Assembly: GCF_024609245.1 (NCBI RefSeq)
Contig: NZ_JANJYH010000017.1
Span: forward strand, 1-64,000
Length of the DNA stretch: 64,000 nucleotides
Reading direction: 5' to 3'
Source of the DNA: Haloarchaeobius sp. FL176
Lineage (GTDB): Archaea; Halobacteriota; Halobacteria; Halobacteriales; Natrialbaceae
Under the pieces are notes generated by a model. It searched no databases, was not told where the DNA came from, and worked only from the letters and a program-made list of their open reading frames with translations. The translations under genes and the position numbers were made by a program. Below, one piece after another: positions 32,080-41,400 of the stretch. Position 1 is the first letter of the stretch. Every line of letters starts with the position of its first letter.

Positions 32080-32835
32080 ATGAAGGGAATACAGGGCGGA
32101 GTCGCGGTCGTCACTGGTGGTGGATCGGGAATCGGTCAACAGTCGTCGCTTCGGTTCGCCGAGGCGGGTGCGAAGGTCGTTGTCGCCGATGTCGACGAGG
32201 ACGGTGGCCACGAGACGATCGAGATGATCGAGAGTGACGGCGGCGAAGCGACGTTCGTCAGGACAGATGTCACCGACTCCGACGATGTAGACGCGATGGT
32301 ACAGACGGCGCTCGACGAGTACGGTGGGCTGGATTTCGCACACAACAACGCCGGTATCGCGGATGAGGGGGCTCGTCTCGCCGAGTATGACGAAGCCGAG
32401 TGGGACCAAATGATCGACGTGAACTTGAAGGGAATCTGGCGGTGTCTGAAAGCAGAGATTCCGGAGATGGTCAAGCGCGGTGGTGGCGCCGTGGTCAACA
32501 CCTCGTCAGTCGCTGGCGTGAGCGCGAACGGGAGTGCACACTACGCCGCCAGCAAACACGGTGTAATTGGATTGACTCGACGGGCGACGGTTGACTACGC
32601 CGAAGACGGAATCCGCTTCAACGCCGTCTGTCCGGGCGTCATCGACACGCCGATGGTCCAGCAGGCAGGTGAGGACAACACCGAGGAGATGGAGCGCATC
32701 ACTGCAGCTATCCCTGCAGGCCGTCTCGGTGACCCCCGGGAGATAGCCGACGCCGTCGTCTGGCTCTGTTCCGAGGAAGCTTCGTACGTAATGGGACAGC
32801 CGATGATTATCGACGGGGGACTGCTGGTGCAGTAG
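32080..32835 (+). CDS. Short-chain dehydrogenase/reductase
   Basis: A 251-aa classical SDR starting at MKGIQGGVAVVTGG; the 36 residues upstream in frame lack family features. The cofactor motif is TGGGSGIG, VADVDED suggests NAD(H) preference, NNAG is at ~90, catalytic Ser is in NTSSVAG, and Tyr/Lys are in YAASKHG. It ends with MIIDGGLLVQ. The substrate is unknown. It stands alone among mobile-element genes. Confidence 0.9.
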   Translation: MKGIQGGVAVVTGGGSGIGQQSSLRFAEAGAKVVVADVDEDGGHETIEMIESDGGEATFVRTDVTDSDDVDAMVQTALDEYGGLDFAHNNAGIADEGARLAEYDEAEWDQMIDVNLKGIWRCLKAEIPEMVKRGGGAVVNTSSVAGVSANGSAHYAASKHGVIGLTRRATVDYAEDGIRFNAVCPGVIDTPMVQQAGEDNTEEMERITAAIPAGRLGDPREIADAVVWLCSEEASYVMGQPMIIDGGLLVQ

Positions 32836-33108
32836 AAGCGACCACCAGCACGATTTTCGGTCGGTTCGCACTTCCCGTTACGGACTCGTACGACGTGTGC
32901 CCATCAGCTGAAAGAGGTCGTGGCTGCGCGCGCAGCGAGCGAGTCGAACGGAGGGACGGAGTGAGTCTCGCGAGCGAGCACGGAGCGGTGGGTGGGGAGG
33001 TGGGGTCGCGGTGCCAGGACGACAAATGCCATCCAACCGGACCAATGAGGACCCGTCCTCTGGCCCCCGAGCGATGGCAAAAAAAGAGCCGATGGTGGTC
33101 GAACGGGC
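32836..33108. repeat. Intergenic GC-rich dispersed repeat
   Basis: GCTGCGCGCGCAGC (32923-32936, perfect palindrome) is followed by AGCGAGCACGGAGCGG about 30 bp later and then GGGTGGGGAGGT. This is the same order as at 22725 onward. No gene is seen here. Confidence 0.55.
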
Positions 33109-34110
33109 TCAGTCCCGGAGCACGTCGAGCCGTTGCTCAGTCGACCCTGCGCTAAAGTCCGCGTGGGTCGCCGTCCCGTTTCGCGGGCTCGGGCCGTCAC
33201 CGTGTTCAAGCACGCGCACCTCCGACTGCGACGTGCATGCCAACGTTGGCCGGCCGCCGTACCAGCCGACCTCGCAGTTCAGGAACCTGACCCGGTCCCC
33301 CTCGCGGAGCACCGTCCCCACTTTGGAGCGCTTCCATATCGTCAGTTTCGCCGTTCCTGAGCCGTCTTCAAGCACGCCGACCTGTTGCTGGTTGACCGCC
33401 GCCGGCTGGTAGAGCGTCGTCACTTCGGCTTCGACGTTCGCCTGGATGGTGTACTTGGGATGGCCCATCCACTCTTCGATGGTCTCGATGGGCTGGATCG
33501 CATCCGTCCCCTTCGCCACGTCTTCGTTCGTCTGGAGGACGGCCGCCGTCACCCCCGTGCCCTGGCACGCAACCTTCTCGGCGAGCTGTTTCGCGTAGGC
33601 CGCCCGAGTTGGGCCACGGAAGCGCTCCGCCAACTGCATCCCGTATCGGTTCACCCCTCCCAGGGTCTCGGCGTCGAGTTGTTCACGCGGGTCAACGGCC
33701 GGGTCACCACCGCTGCCGAGCACGCCCCGCTCTCGGAAGTCACGGACGCGTTCGCTGGCTGCCCGCTCCGTCTGCACCCTGCACGACCGCTCCCGGTCGA
33801 CGCCTACTTCCCCAGCCGCCAGTGCTTGTTCTCGATACCGCTCCAGCTCCTGTTCCTCACCCAGCCGCCGTTCCTCCGCTTCGAGCGTCGTCCCGTACGG
33901 GTGGTCCAGGTTCGCCTTCCGGCCCCAGTCGTAGTCGATTCGACCCTGCTTCTCGAGTTCGACCGTGGGTCGCAGCTCAGGTGCGTGTTCCCCACAGGCC
34001 GCCTCCGCCAGCACTTCGCTTTCGTCCTCGATGGCCTCGCCGAGCGTCAGCTGTTCAGTCGTCTGTTCGGCATCCGAAACTACATCACGAGTTGCGTTTC
34101 TACTAGACAT
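33109..34110 (-). CDS. OB-fold (RPA-like) DNA-binding protein of the mobile element
   Basis: A 333-aa protein. The N-terminal ~190 residues are charged and largely helical (LGEEQELERYREQAL, RAASERVRDFRERG), with a helical segment AAYAKQLAEKVACQ. Residues ~205-310 form an OB fold (ETIEEWMGHPKYTIQANVEAEVTTLY, VGVLEDGSGTAKLTIW, LREGDRVRFLNCEVGWYGGRPTLAC), as in haloarchaeal RPA/SSB-like proteins. It probably binds ssDNA during element replication or transfer. Its neighbours are not obviously co-transcribed. Confidence 0.75.
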   Translation of the reverse strand: MSSRNATRDVVSDAEQTTEQLTLGEAIEDESEVLAEAACGEHAPELRPTVELEKQGRIDYDWGRKANLDHPYGTTLEAEERRLGEEQELERYREQALAAGEVGVDRERSCRVQTERAASERVRDFRERGVLGSGGDPAVDPREQLDAETLGGVNRYGMQLAERFRGPTRAAYAKQLAEKVACQGTGVTAAVLQTNEDVAKGTDAIQPIETIEEWMGHPKYTIQANVEAEVTTLYQPAAVNQQQVGVLEDGSGTAKLTIWKRSKVGTVLREGDRVRFLNCEVGWYGGRPTLACTSQSEVRVLEHGDGPSPRNGTATHADFSAGSTEQRLDVLRD

Positions 34111-34787
34111 TGGAGTGCTAAGCTCCGAAGGCGCTCACTGAGCGTCCACAACCGCGACTCCACTCGCGGTTTTCTGCACTGCATCACCGACCGGCCAGAC
34201 ACGTCTGCGCGCTCTCGCTCGCGCCTTCGCGAGCGCCCCTTGGGCGCGAGCGAGAGCGCGCCGTGGACCAGAAACAACCAGCACCGCGCGGCGACCCGTC
34301 CGGAGCGAGCGGCCAGCGGAGTAACCGTGTGGGGTGAGCACCCACGGCGCGCAACCCCCCGCGGTTACCCGCTGGCGTCGAGACCAGATGCCCGGAACGG
34401 GCGCGGGCGGTGCGGAGAGCGCCCGCACGCCCGGACTGGTCGGTCGTGAGCGACGCGGAGGGCGGCACGCGGCGAGCGGTGCGTGCCCTAAAGAGACACC
34501 AGTCTTCCGCCACGTTGCTCGGCGAACCAGTCACCACCTTGGTGGACTTAGAAAGGGCGAGGGCGCCTCGGTCGTCCCCCGACCCCGCAAGCACCGCAGG
34601 CACGAGGAGCGCAGCGAGGTTCCCGTGAGCTGAGCGAACGGGAGCAAGCGAGACGCAGTCTCGCGTGGTCGCGGGATGCCGAGCGGCCGAGGGCTTTCAG
34701 GAGTCGTCGCCGTCGCTGGGTGTTTGGCATCGCTACTCGTAGACGGAGATTCTACACTGAAGCCCCGACGGTCCGCTCGTCGAACGA
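34111..34787. other. 677-bp repeat-rich intergenic region
   Basis: No supportable gene. It holds the left ~100-bp repeat (34224-34325). From 34575 to 34700 there is a haloarchaeal gene-end type repeat with AGCACCGCAGGCACGAGGAG, GAGCGAACGGGAG, hairpin GCGAGAC-GCA-GTCTCGC (34649-34665) and GCCGAGGGCTTTC. Open frames here are basic and unlike neighbouring proteins, so I read them as non-coding. Confidence 0.55.
34224..34325 (+). repeat. ~100-bp direct repeat, left copy
   Basis: Starts CCTTCGCGAGCGCC and has GGCGCGAGCGAGAGCGCGCC, ACCAGCACCGCGCG and a final CGGAGTAAC. The second copy in the same orientation is at 35892-35991. The two copies bracket the second RHH-PIN module. Confidence 0.65.
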
Positions 34788-35357
34788 CTACTCGTCGAGG
34801 CGCTGGAGCAATTGGGTGACGTAGGGGCTTTTCTCCCAACTCCGATGGGGGCTGATCGCCGTGACCAGTGTACGGGCCTCCACGTTGGTCATGTGTCCGT
34901 TCCGGGCGTAGTCACAGATGAGCCGCGGTGTCGGGGTGATTCGTGGCCCCTGCAGGACCGCGTGGATGAGTGGGAAGTTCGTCCCGCCGAACTCGTCGGT
35001 GAGGAAGCCGTCGCCGTCGAGCGCGTTCGCGAGGACGATGCCATCAGTCTCGCCATCGTCGAGACCAAAGGTTGGGCGCGAGTCCGGGGTCTCGTCGTGT
35101 TCGTAGGGATCCTCGACGGTGTAGTGCTCGCGGGCCGCGAGGACGTTGTTCGCAGCAGCAGCGTGGATATCCTGATACTGTGTGATGTCGCGGAGCTCCG
35201 AGACCACTTCTGGCGACACGAACACGTCACACGATGTGAGCAGGTACTGGAATGGGTCCGGTGTGTCGGTCCCGACAGCTGCGTCCGCACGAGGCACTGC
35301 CAGACTCACCAGCGCGCTCGTGTCAGCGACGACCGACCGCAGTCGATAGCCGCTCAT
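34788..35357 (-). CDS. PIN-domain toxin, second module
   Basis: A 189-aa PIN protein: SVVADTSALVSLAVP (first Asp), FVSPEVVSELRDI (Glu), GLDDGETDGIVLANAL and FLTDEFGG (C-terminal acidic). It is longer than the first module's toxin and only moderately similar. It overlaps the RHH gene by 4 bp (ATGA), so the two are translationally coupled. It probably degrades RNA when released. Confidence 0.82.
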   Translation of the reverse strand: MSGYRLRSVVADTSALVSLAVPRADAAVGTDTPDPFQYLLTSCDVFVSPEVVSELRDITQYQDIHAAAANNVLAAREHYTVEDPYEHDETPDSRPTFGLDDGETDGIVLANALDGDGFLTDEFGGTNFPLIHAVLQGPRITPTPRLICDYARNGHMTNVEARTLVTAISPHRSWEKSPYVTQLLQRLDE

Positions 35358-35722
35358 CGGTCGTCGTCGGTTGTGGTGTCGACCGTCGTTCCGTCGCCGT
35401 CGTAGATGTCGACGTCATCGGGGGGAGCGAGGTCGAGTGGCTCGTCCTCGAGGTCCGCTTTGAGCAGACGGAGTCGCTGGGCCGTTTCAGCGCCGACCAA
35501 CTGCTTCACCGTCTCGAACTCGAGCTGGCCATCGTAGTACTTCGTCGCAACCAACTCCTGAAACGTCTCGCTGTCGGCTGTGTCTTCGATGTACTCCCGA
35601 ATGGCCTCGACGAGGAGATCCGTCCGGTCTTTGTCGAAGAGGTCGGCGATGGCATCGAGCCGGTCGACAAGGTACTCCGGCGACTGGAAGTGAACCCGTC
35701 GCGGCTCGTCGCTTGCACCCAT
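35354..35722 (-). CDS. Ribbon-helix-helix antitoxin, second module
   Basis: A 122-aa protein starting at MGASDEPRRVHFQSP; the upstream in-frame extension would overlap the operators. RHH fold: RRVHFQSPEYLVDRLDAIADLFDKDRTDLLVEAIREYI. The toxin-binding C-terminus FETVKQLVGAETAQRLRLLKADL parallels the first module. The last ~25 residues are strongly acidic and threonine-rich. Confidence 0.8.
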   Translation of the reverse strand: MGASDEPRRVHFQSPEYLVDRLDAIADLFDKDRTDLLVEAIREYIEDTADSETFQELVATKYYDGQLEFETVKQLVGAETAQRLRLLKADLEDEPLDLAPPDDVDIYDGDGTTVDTTTDDDR

Positions 35723-35725
35723 TCT

Positions 35726-35785
35726 ATGTGCAAGTCCTGCACATGGAAACATAACTGTTTCGCTGAATGTGCAAAGCCTGCACAT
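35726..35785. promoter_or_regulatory. Two palindromic operators of the second RHH-PIN module
   Basis: ATGTGCAAGTCCTGCACAT (35726-35744) and ATGTGCAAAGCCTGCACAT (35767-35785) are each perfect 7-bp inverted repeats with a 5-bp spacer, 41 bp apart, directly upstream of the antitoxin start (35722). The TGTGCA/TGCACA arms recall TGTACA in the first module's operator. Confidence 0.75.
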
Positions 35786-35891
35786 CGAGGCTCTTGGAAC
35801 GGGACGGTCTCGCCAGTCTCAACCGTGGTCCTGGGCGGTCAGCTCTTCGAGAAATCAGCTGGTTGCAGTCACGATACGAACTCCGTCAACA

Positions 35892-35991
35892 CCTTCGCGA
35901 GCGCCACTAGGCGCGAGCGAGAGCGCGCCATCAAAGGGACAGAACCAGCACCGCGCGCCGTCCGCCCGGGCCGAGCGTCCATCGGAGTAAC
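35892..35991 (+). repeat. ~100-bp direct repeat, right copy
   Basis: Same element as 34224-34325: CCTTCGCGAGCGCC, then AGGCGCGAGCGAGAGCGCGCC in 34 shared positions with small gaps, AACCAGCACCGCGCG, and CGGAGTAAC at the end. The rest of 35786-36057 has no supportable gene. Confidence 0.65.
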
Positions 35992-36057
35992 ACCTCAAGG
36001 TCAGTACTGCACTACCCGTGGTGGGGCGATGGCAGAGTTCGCGACCGGAACGTTGGC

Positions 36058-36288
36058 TTAACTATTCTTCAGCTCGTCGCGCGCCTCCGCAAACCGGACG
36101 GGGTCGGTTTCCCCATCGGCGGCCATCTCGTTCGCCGACTGTAGCTGTGAGTTGATGAGCGTGTTCTGTTGGCGTGACCACTCGGCATCATCGTGGGTGC
36201 GGACATACTCCGCCCACTTTTTGATCATGGCACGCCGTTGCGCAGCGTTCTTGCGCTGGCTTTCTTCAAACTCGTTTGAGTTCAGCAT
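36058..36288 (-). CDS. Small helical partner of the nucleotidyltransferase
   Basis: A 76-aa protein from MLNSNEFEESQ (36288); a start at 36303 is also possible. It is entirely helical and charged: NAAQRRAMIKKWAEYVRTHD, EWSRQQNTLINSQLQSANE. It overlaps the nucleotidyltransferase stop by about 23 bp, so it is coupled. I recall small proteins with WxxYVRxHDDxEWSRQQNxLINSQ next to nucleotidyltransferase genes in haloarchaea. Function unknown; possibly antitoxin or adaptor. Confidence 0.65.
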   Translation of the reverse strand: MLNSNEFEESQRKNAAQRRAMIKKWAEYVRTHDDAEWSRQQNTLINSQLQSANEMAADGETDPVRFAEARDELKNS

Positions 36289-36877
36289 AGTGGTCCTCGA
36301 CACCGAGTTCTTCGACGTATTCTACGAGCTGCTCCGTGTTAAATCGTTCCTCGAAGGTCAGATACAGGTGGAGGGCGTCCTCAAAATCTTTCCCAGTTGT
36401 TGACCCGGCCGCCTGCGCAAGCCGGAGTTTGTACGCAATCTGGAGTTCGATCGGACTGATCCTGATCTCACTCTCGTCGAGTTCGACGGTGAGTGCGTTC
36501 GAAATGGCCTCCCGTTCGACATCGTTCGAGACGAACCAGGTTTCGAAGTTCGGGTACATCGCACCGTCTTCAGCGATGCGGATTCTGCTTCCTTCGTTCA
36601 ACATCGAATGCATCTCGTCGAGCGGCATCGCCATTCCCCAGTATCCCGCTGCATCGAGTTCCGCAACCAGTTGCTCGGTCTCTGGCTCAGAAAGGGGCTC
36701 GATTATCACATCGATATCCTCTGTTGCCCGCGAGCGTCCGGTGAGAATTGCGACGTAGCCACTGACGATGACGTACTCAACGTCACACGAATCCAGTACC
36801 TGAACGAACTCGAGTACGTCTGTGTCGAGGTCTGAGAGTGTCCGGGAGATCGTGAGGGTGTCGTTATTGAGTTCCAT
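36266..36877 (-). CDS. Nucleotidyltransferase-fold protein (AbiEii/DUF6036-like)
   Basis: A 203-aa protein. The nucleotidyltransferase signature is VIVSGYVAILTGRSRATEDIDVII (about 36-59), with the catalytic Asp pair in EDIDV, followed by helical regions (IELQIAYKLRLAQAAGS, KDFEDALHLYLTF). This resembles the AbiEii/MNT-type NTases found in type IV toxin-antitoxin or phage-defence loci. It is coupled to the 76-aa protein downstream. Which gene is the toxin cannot be told from sequence. Confidence 0.7.
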   Translation of the reverse strand: MELNNDTLTISRTLSDLDTDVLEFVQVLDSCDVEYVIVSGYVAILTGRSRATEDIDVIIEPLSEPETEQLVAELDAAGYWGMAMPLDEMHSMLNEGSRIRIAEDGAMYPNFETWFVSNDVEREAISNALTVELDESEIRISPIELQIAYKLRLAQAAGSTTGKDFEDALHLYLTFEERFNTEQLVEYVEELGVEDHYAELKRV

Positions 36878-36958
36878 CAGTTACTCTTGTGGAACTGGAA
36901 AACGGGCTTCCAGTTTTGTGGTTGTTCTGGATGTAGCGTACTCATTCATCTGTTGAAT

Positions 36959-37144
<186 letters not shown>

Positions 37145-37152
<8 letters not shown>

Positions 37153-37825
37153 CAGTCAACACCGTTTTTCGAAGCGACTGGAGTTCGTCAGTTCCGTACA
37201 CCGTGATTCCCTCTGTGAGGATTTCATCGAGTTTTGATTCGGAACGGTGTGCGCTCTCTAGTGATTCGACGAACGGTTCGAACTCGAATCGATCGCCGTT
37301 GAAGCGTTGCTCACCCAGGTCGGCGAGCACGTCCGTGACAATGCGTCGGGCACTCGTGCGATTGCCCTCGACGACGACGAAGAGGTCGATGTCACTCTGT
37401 CGGTCTGCCTCACCACGTGCGACGCTCCCGAAGACGACGATACCAGCAGCTTCGTCGATATCGTCAGCGTCAGCGATCGCTGTGGTGACCCGGTCGACGA
37501 ACGCCCGAACCGGCGCGTGGAACTCGGACTGTCGAATCCCGAGTATGGGATCGTCTTTCTGGAGTCGCTCGTGGTTGACGGACACGTAGTTGCGTTGTGG
37601 GGATTTCCGAATGGTGACCGCACCCACATCGGCGAGTAGATTGACGGCTCGCCAGACGGTCGAGCGGGTGGCACCGGTCGCGTCGACGAGCTCTGGAATC
37701 GTAAATTCCGTCTCGTGTGCATCGGCCAGCAACTGAATGATGTCGTCTGCGACCCCCACCCGAAAGATACCGGTCTCGGTCTCTGGATGGACATCGATAC
37801 AGACGCTTATATCTCGTTTCGTCAT
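37145..37825 (-). CDS. HTH domain fused to an MNT-type nucleotidyltransferase
   Basis: A 226-aa protein starting at MTKRDISVCIDVHPETETG (a start far upstream is unlikely). A winged helix (~35-85, FTIPELVDATGATRSTVWRAVNLLADVGAV) is followed by a minimal nucleotidyltransferase: GIVVFGSVARGEADRQSDID, the GSxxRGxxxxxSDxDL motif with both catalytic acidic residues. MNT antitoxins AMPylate HEPN toxins; here the HTH could add transcriptional autoregulation. Its HEPN partner is broken by an IS-type end, so the antitoxin survives as an orphan. Confidence 0.8.
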
Positions 37826-38456
37826 TTCGGATAGTGTCTGATTGTGCGCAATGACATATAAACCTGGTCTGCACGTCTTTCGAAGATAACTTCCAAAGAT
37901 GGCGCTGCAGTCGAGGGGGAGCAGGGCTCGGTCAGTAGCGATGAAGCCCGAACCGTAATCGATGGGAAGATCGAAACGAGGTGGTATTGTCCTCCAGATG
38001 CCTACGCGAAGATCGTCCAGAAACTCGAGGAGCTTTCGACGTTGTTGACTCCCGTTCACAGAGCCGCTTGGCTAAGGCTCACGACAGTAACCCGATGAGT
38101 TAAGCCAGCCAGAGAACGGCGGACACACCGGACGACAAGCCGTCACCGATTGTCTCAACCAGCAGCGAACCAGAAGACGCAACGACCGGTCAGCGACTGG
38201 TTCTACCCGTCCACTGCGGGCGGGACTGAAAGGGGCCGAGCGGAGGACGAACCTCGGGGAAGCTCCCGTGAGTGAGCGCTAGCGAGCGAACGGGAGGCAG
38301 CGAGACGACGCAGGAGTCTCGCCAGCCAAGCACCGCAGCGGAGCGAGGAGCGCAGCGAGCCGCGGGAGTCCTCCGCTTGGGGGCTTTCCAGATAGTAAAC
38401 TCGGTCAAAACCAATTTAATTTATATAGTACTCACTAAAATAAAACACACTGCACA
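37826..38456. other. 631-bp intergenic region with gene-end repeat and promoter
   Basis: No supportable gene. At 38265-38395 lies a copy of the gene-end repeat: GAGCGAACGGGAGGCAGC, hairpin GCGAGAC-N9-GTCTCGC (38300-38322), AGCACCGCAGCGGAGCGAGG and GGGGGCTTTCC. TTTATATAG at 38420-38428 is the likely TATA box of the coupling-protein gene, giving an almost leaderless transcript. Confidence 0.55.
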
Positions 38457-41400
38457 ATGTCGAAGCAGACGGAGTCAGCGACCGAGCTTCCGGTTCCGAG
38501 GCACGAGGACCGGACGTACATTCGCATTCGACCGACGGACACGGAACTGAGCGCGGGGACCGTCGTCACGCAGCTGGGACGACTGCATCGCAAGGAACTC
38601 CCGAACGACAGCTCGTGGTACAAGCGGCGGTTCGCCTCGACGACGCCCACGTTCGAGACGCTGCTCGTCAGCGACGGGACGACCACGTCGTACTACGCGG
38701 GCGTCGACAGTGAGCTGGCCGATTCCACGACGCGCGTGCTGCGGAGTCTCTATCCGGACACCTACGAGTTCGAGTCGATCGACTGGGCGCCGGATCGAAC
38801 GCTCGTCGACACGGAGCGTCTCGCTGCCGTCGAGTACGTGGGACAGGTCGAGCGCTGGAAGGACTGGCAGACGAAACTCACGGAGTTCGAGTCGTTCTTG
38901 ACCGACGAGCACGCGAGAATCCCGCTCGCGACGGTCGTCGAGACGATGGCCGACGTCGACGTCCCCATGGTGTATCAGGCGCTCTTCCGGCCGCGTGCGG
39001 ACTGGACCAATGGTCGAGACGAGCGCATCTACGGCCTCGAGAATCGGTACGAGACGGCGGGCCAGCAGCTCTCGAACGCGCTCTTCGGCGCTCCGGAGGA
39101 CCCCACGGTGCCGCGGGCCGACGAGGCAAGAATCGAGGAGCTGGAGGAGCGGAACCCACGACGGTCGTTCGACGTCACGGCGCGACTCGCCGTCGCGGCC
39201 CCGAAGGACCGAACGCCAGTCGAGGAGATCGCCCACGACCTCGTCGATGCGTTCGGGCACGTGAGCCACACGACCTACGAGATCGAAGGCCGCGTCAGAA
39301 CCGACGCCAAAGCGAAACGAGTCCTCGACGATATCCGGAACCGAACCACGTACGAACCAACCTACAGACGCCTGCGAAAGCGGCCGTGGCGTCGCCCGGA
39401 GAGCCGCGGCATCGTCATGGACGACACAGAGCTCGGCGCACTAACGGTTGTGGACGGAGCTGCACTCACCAACGCGGGGGATCGAACCGTCCAGCCGACG
39501 CCGGGCGAGCGCCAGACGCTGCAGCGCCCGGCGCCGCCGATTCTCGACGCGTATACGACGAGAGGGCTCACACTCGGCAAGCCACTCACGGAGGACGCCT
39601 CGAGTGCGGACGAGCCGATTGCACTGCCTGAGGAGCTCCAGCCGATGCACGTCGCGTGGTTCGGGAAGACTGGCTCCGGTAAATCCACAGCCCTCACGTC
39701 CGGAATCCTCGACAATCATCAGGCCACAGATGGCGCAAGCATCCTCATCGATCCGAAGGGCGACGGGATGGCAACGGACTACATGCGGGCCCACTACGCG
39801 AAGTACGGCCACCTGAACAACGTGCTGTACTTCGACTGTGCGGAGACCCTGCCCGCGTTCTCCTTCTTCGACATCCGCGACCAGCTCGACGCAGGCATTC
39901 CACGGACGACCGCGGTCGAGGACAGCGTCGATCACTACCTCGAAATTCTCGGGCAGGTCATGGGGACCGACCGGTTCGAGCGTGCCGTTCGCTCCCCGGA
40001 CGTGATCCGGTACATGGTAAAGGCGCTGTACGACCCGGTGAACGGCAGCGATGCGTTCTCGCACAGCGAACTGCACGCTGCGGTCCGCCAGCTCCACGAA
40101 CGCCAAACTGCGCCCGCTGTTTCGGACCCGGACCTCGAACGGATGCTTTCCGGCGTCACGGCGAACAGTGCCCGGTCGTTCGACGAGATCATGCAGGGCG
40201 TCGCGAACCGCATCGAGAAGATTCCCGTCGACCAGCGTCTCGCCACCATCTTCGACCACGTGCCCCAGGACGATGACCCGCACTTCGACCTCGTCGACTA
40301 CCTCGACGAGAACGTCGTCATCATCCTCGACACGGGCTCGCTCCGCCCGGCCGCCCAGCGAGTGCTCACGTTGGTCGTGCTGTCGAACCTGTGGACGGCG
40401 CTGCGACGCCGCCTGCGACAGTCCGACGGCGACCCCCCACTCGCGAACCTCTACATCGAGGAAGCCGCCAGCGTCGCCGTCTCGGACCTCCTGCAAGAGC
40501 TGCTGGCACAGGCCCGCAGCTTCGGCTGTTCGGTCACGCTCGCGATGCAGTTCCCCGCCCAGCTCAAAGAAGAGAGTGGCATCTACGACGAGATCCTCAA
40601 CAACGTCTCGACGGTCGTCACGGGGAACGTCCCTCGCGACCGGGAGCTCGCCGCCCGGTTGGCCACGGACGATATGGACGCCGAAGACGTCGGGAACCGC
40701 CTGCGTGCGCTCCAGCGTGGCCAGTGGATGGTGAAACTCCCGGCCGCCTACGGGCAGCCGGAGCCGCGCCCGTTCACTGTCGAGTCCGTCGCGCCACCCG
40801 CAGGCCACCCGGCGCACGACCACACACCCAGTCGGTCCGAGGAGTGGGAGTTCCAGGACGCGAAGCTCGACGTCCACGAACGGACGCTCGAGACCGCGGG
40901 GCTCGTGCTCGGCTCACCGAGCGTCCGGACGGACGACGCCGAGGAGGACGTGGACGAGTCCGAGGATACTGACGTCGTCGACGAGAGCGCCCGCGTCGAC
41001 TCCGCACTGCCGTACACACAGCGCATGCCGTCGACCGTCGACTACGAAGAATCGATTCACGCCCTCCGCTGTACGGAGTGCGAGAACAGGTACGACCCCG
41101 ACATCATGGGGATGAAGCGCGCCATCTCGTGCTGTTCGTCGCTCGATGACACTGACAGAGACGACATCCCGGTGTGCAACCTCAACCTGAAGCTCACGCC
41201 CGAGGAACGCGCCGTCTCCGGGTGGTCCACGGACCAGTTACTGTTCCTCCAAGCGGTGTACAACGCCCAGCAACTGCGGTACGACACGCTGGAGTACGAC
41301 CTGCTCGACGACTCCATGATCCGGTTGCAGGAGTACGTCGGTATCGACAGCGGGGACGTGCAGGACCTCATCGACGAGGACCTGCTCCGGCACGATACGG

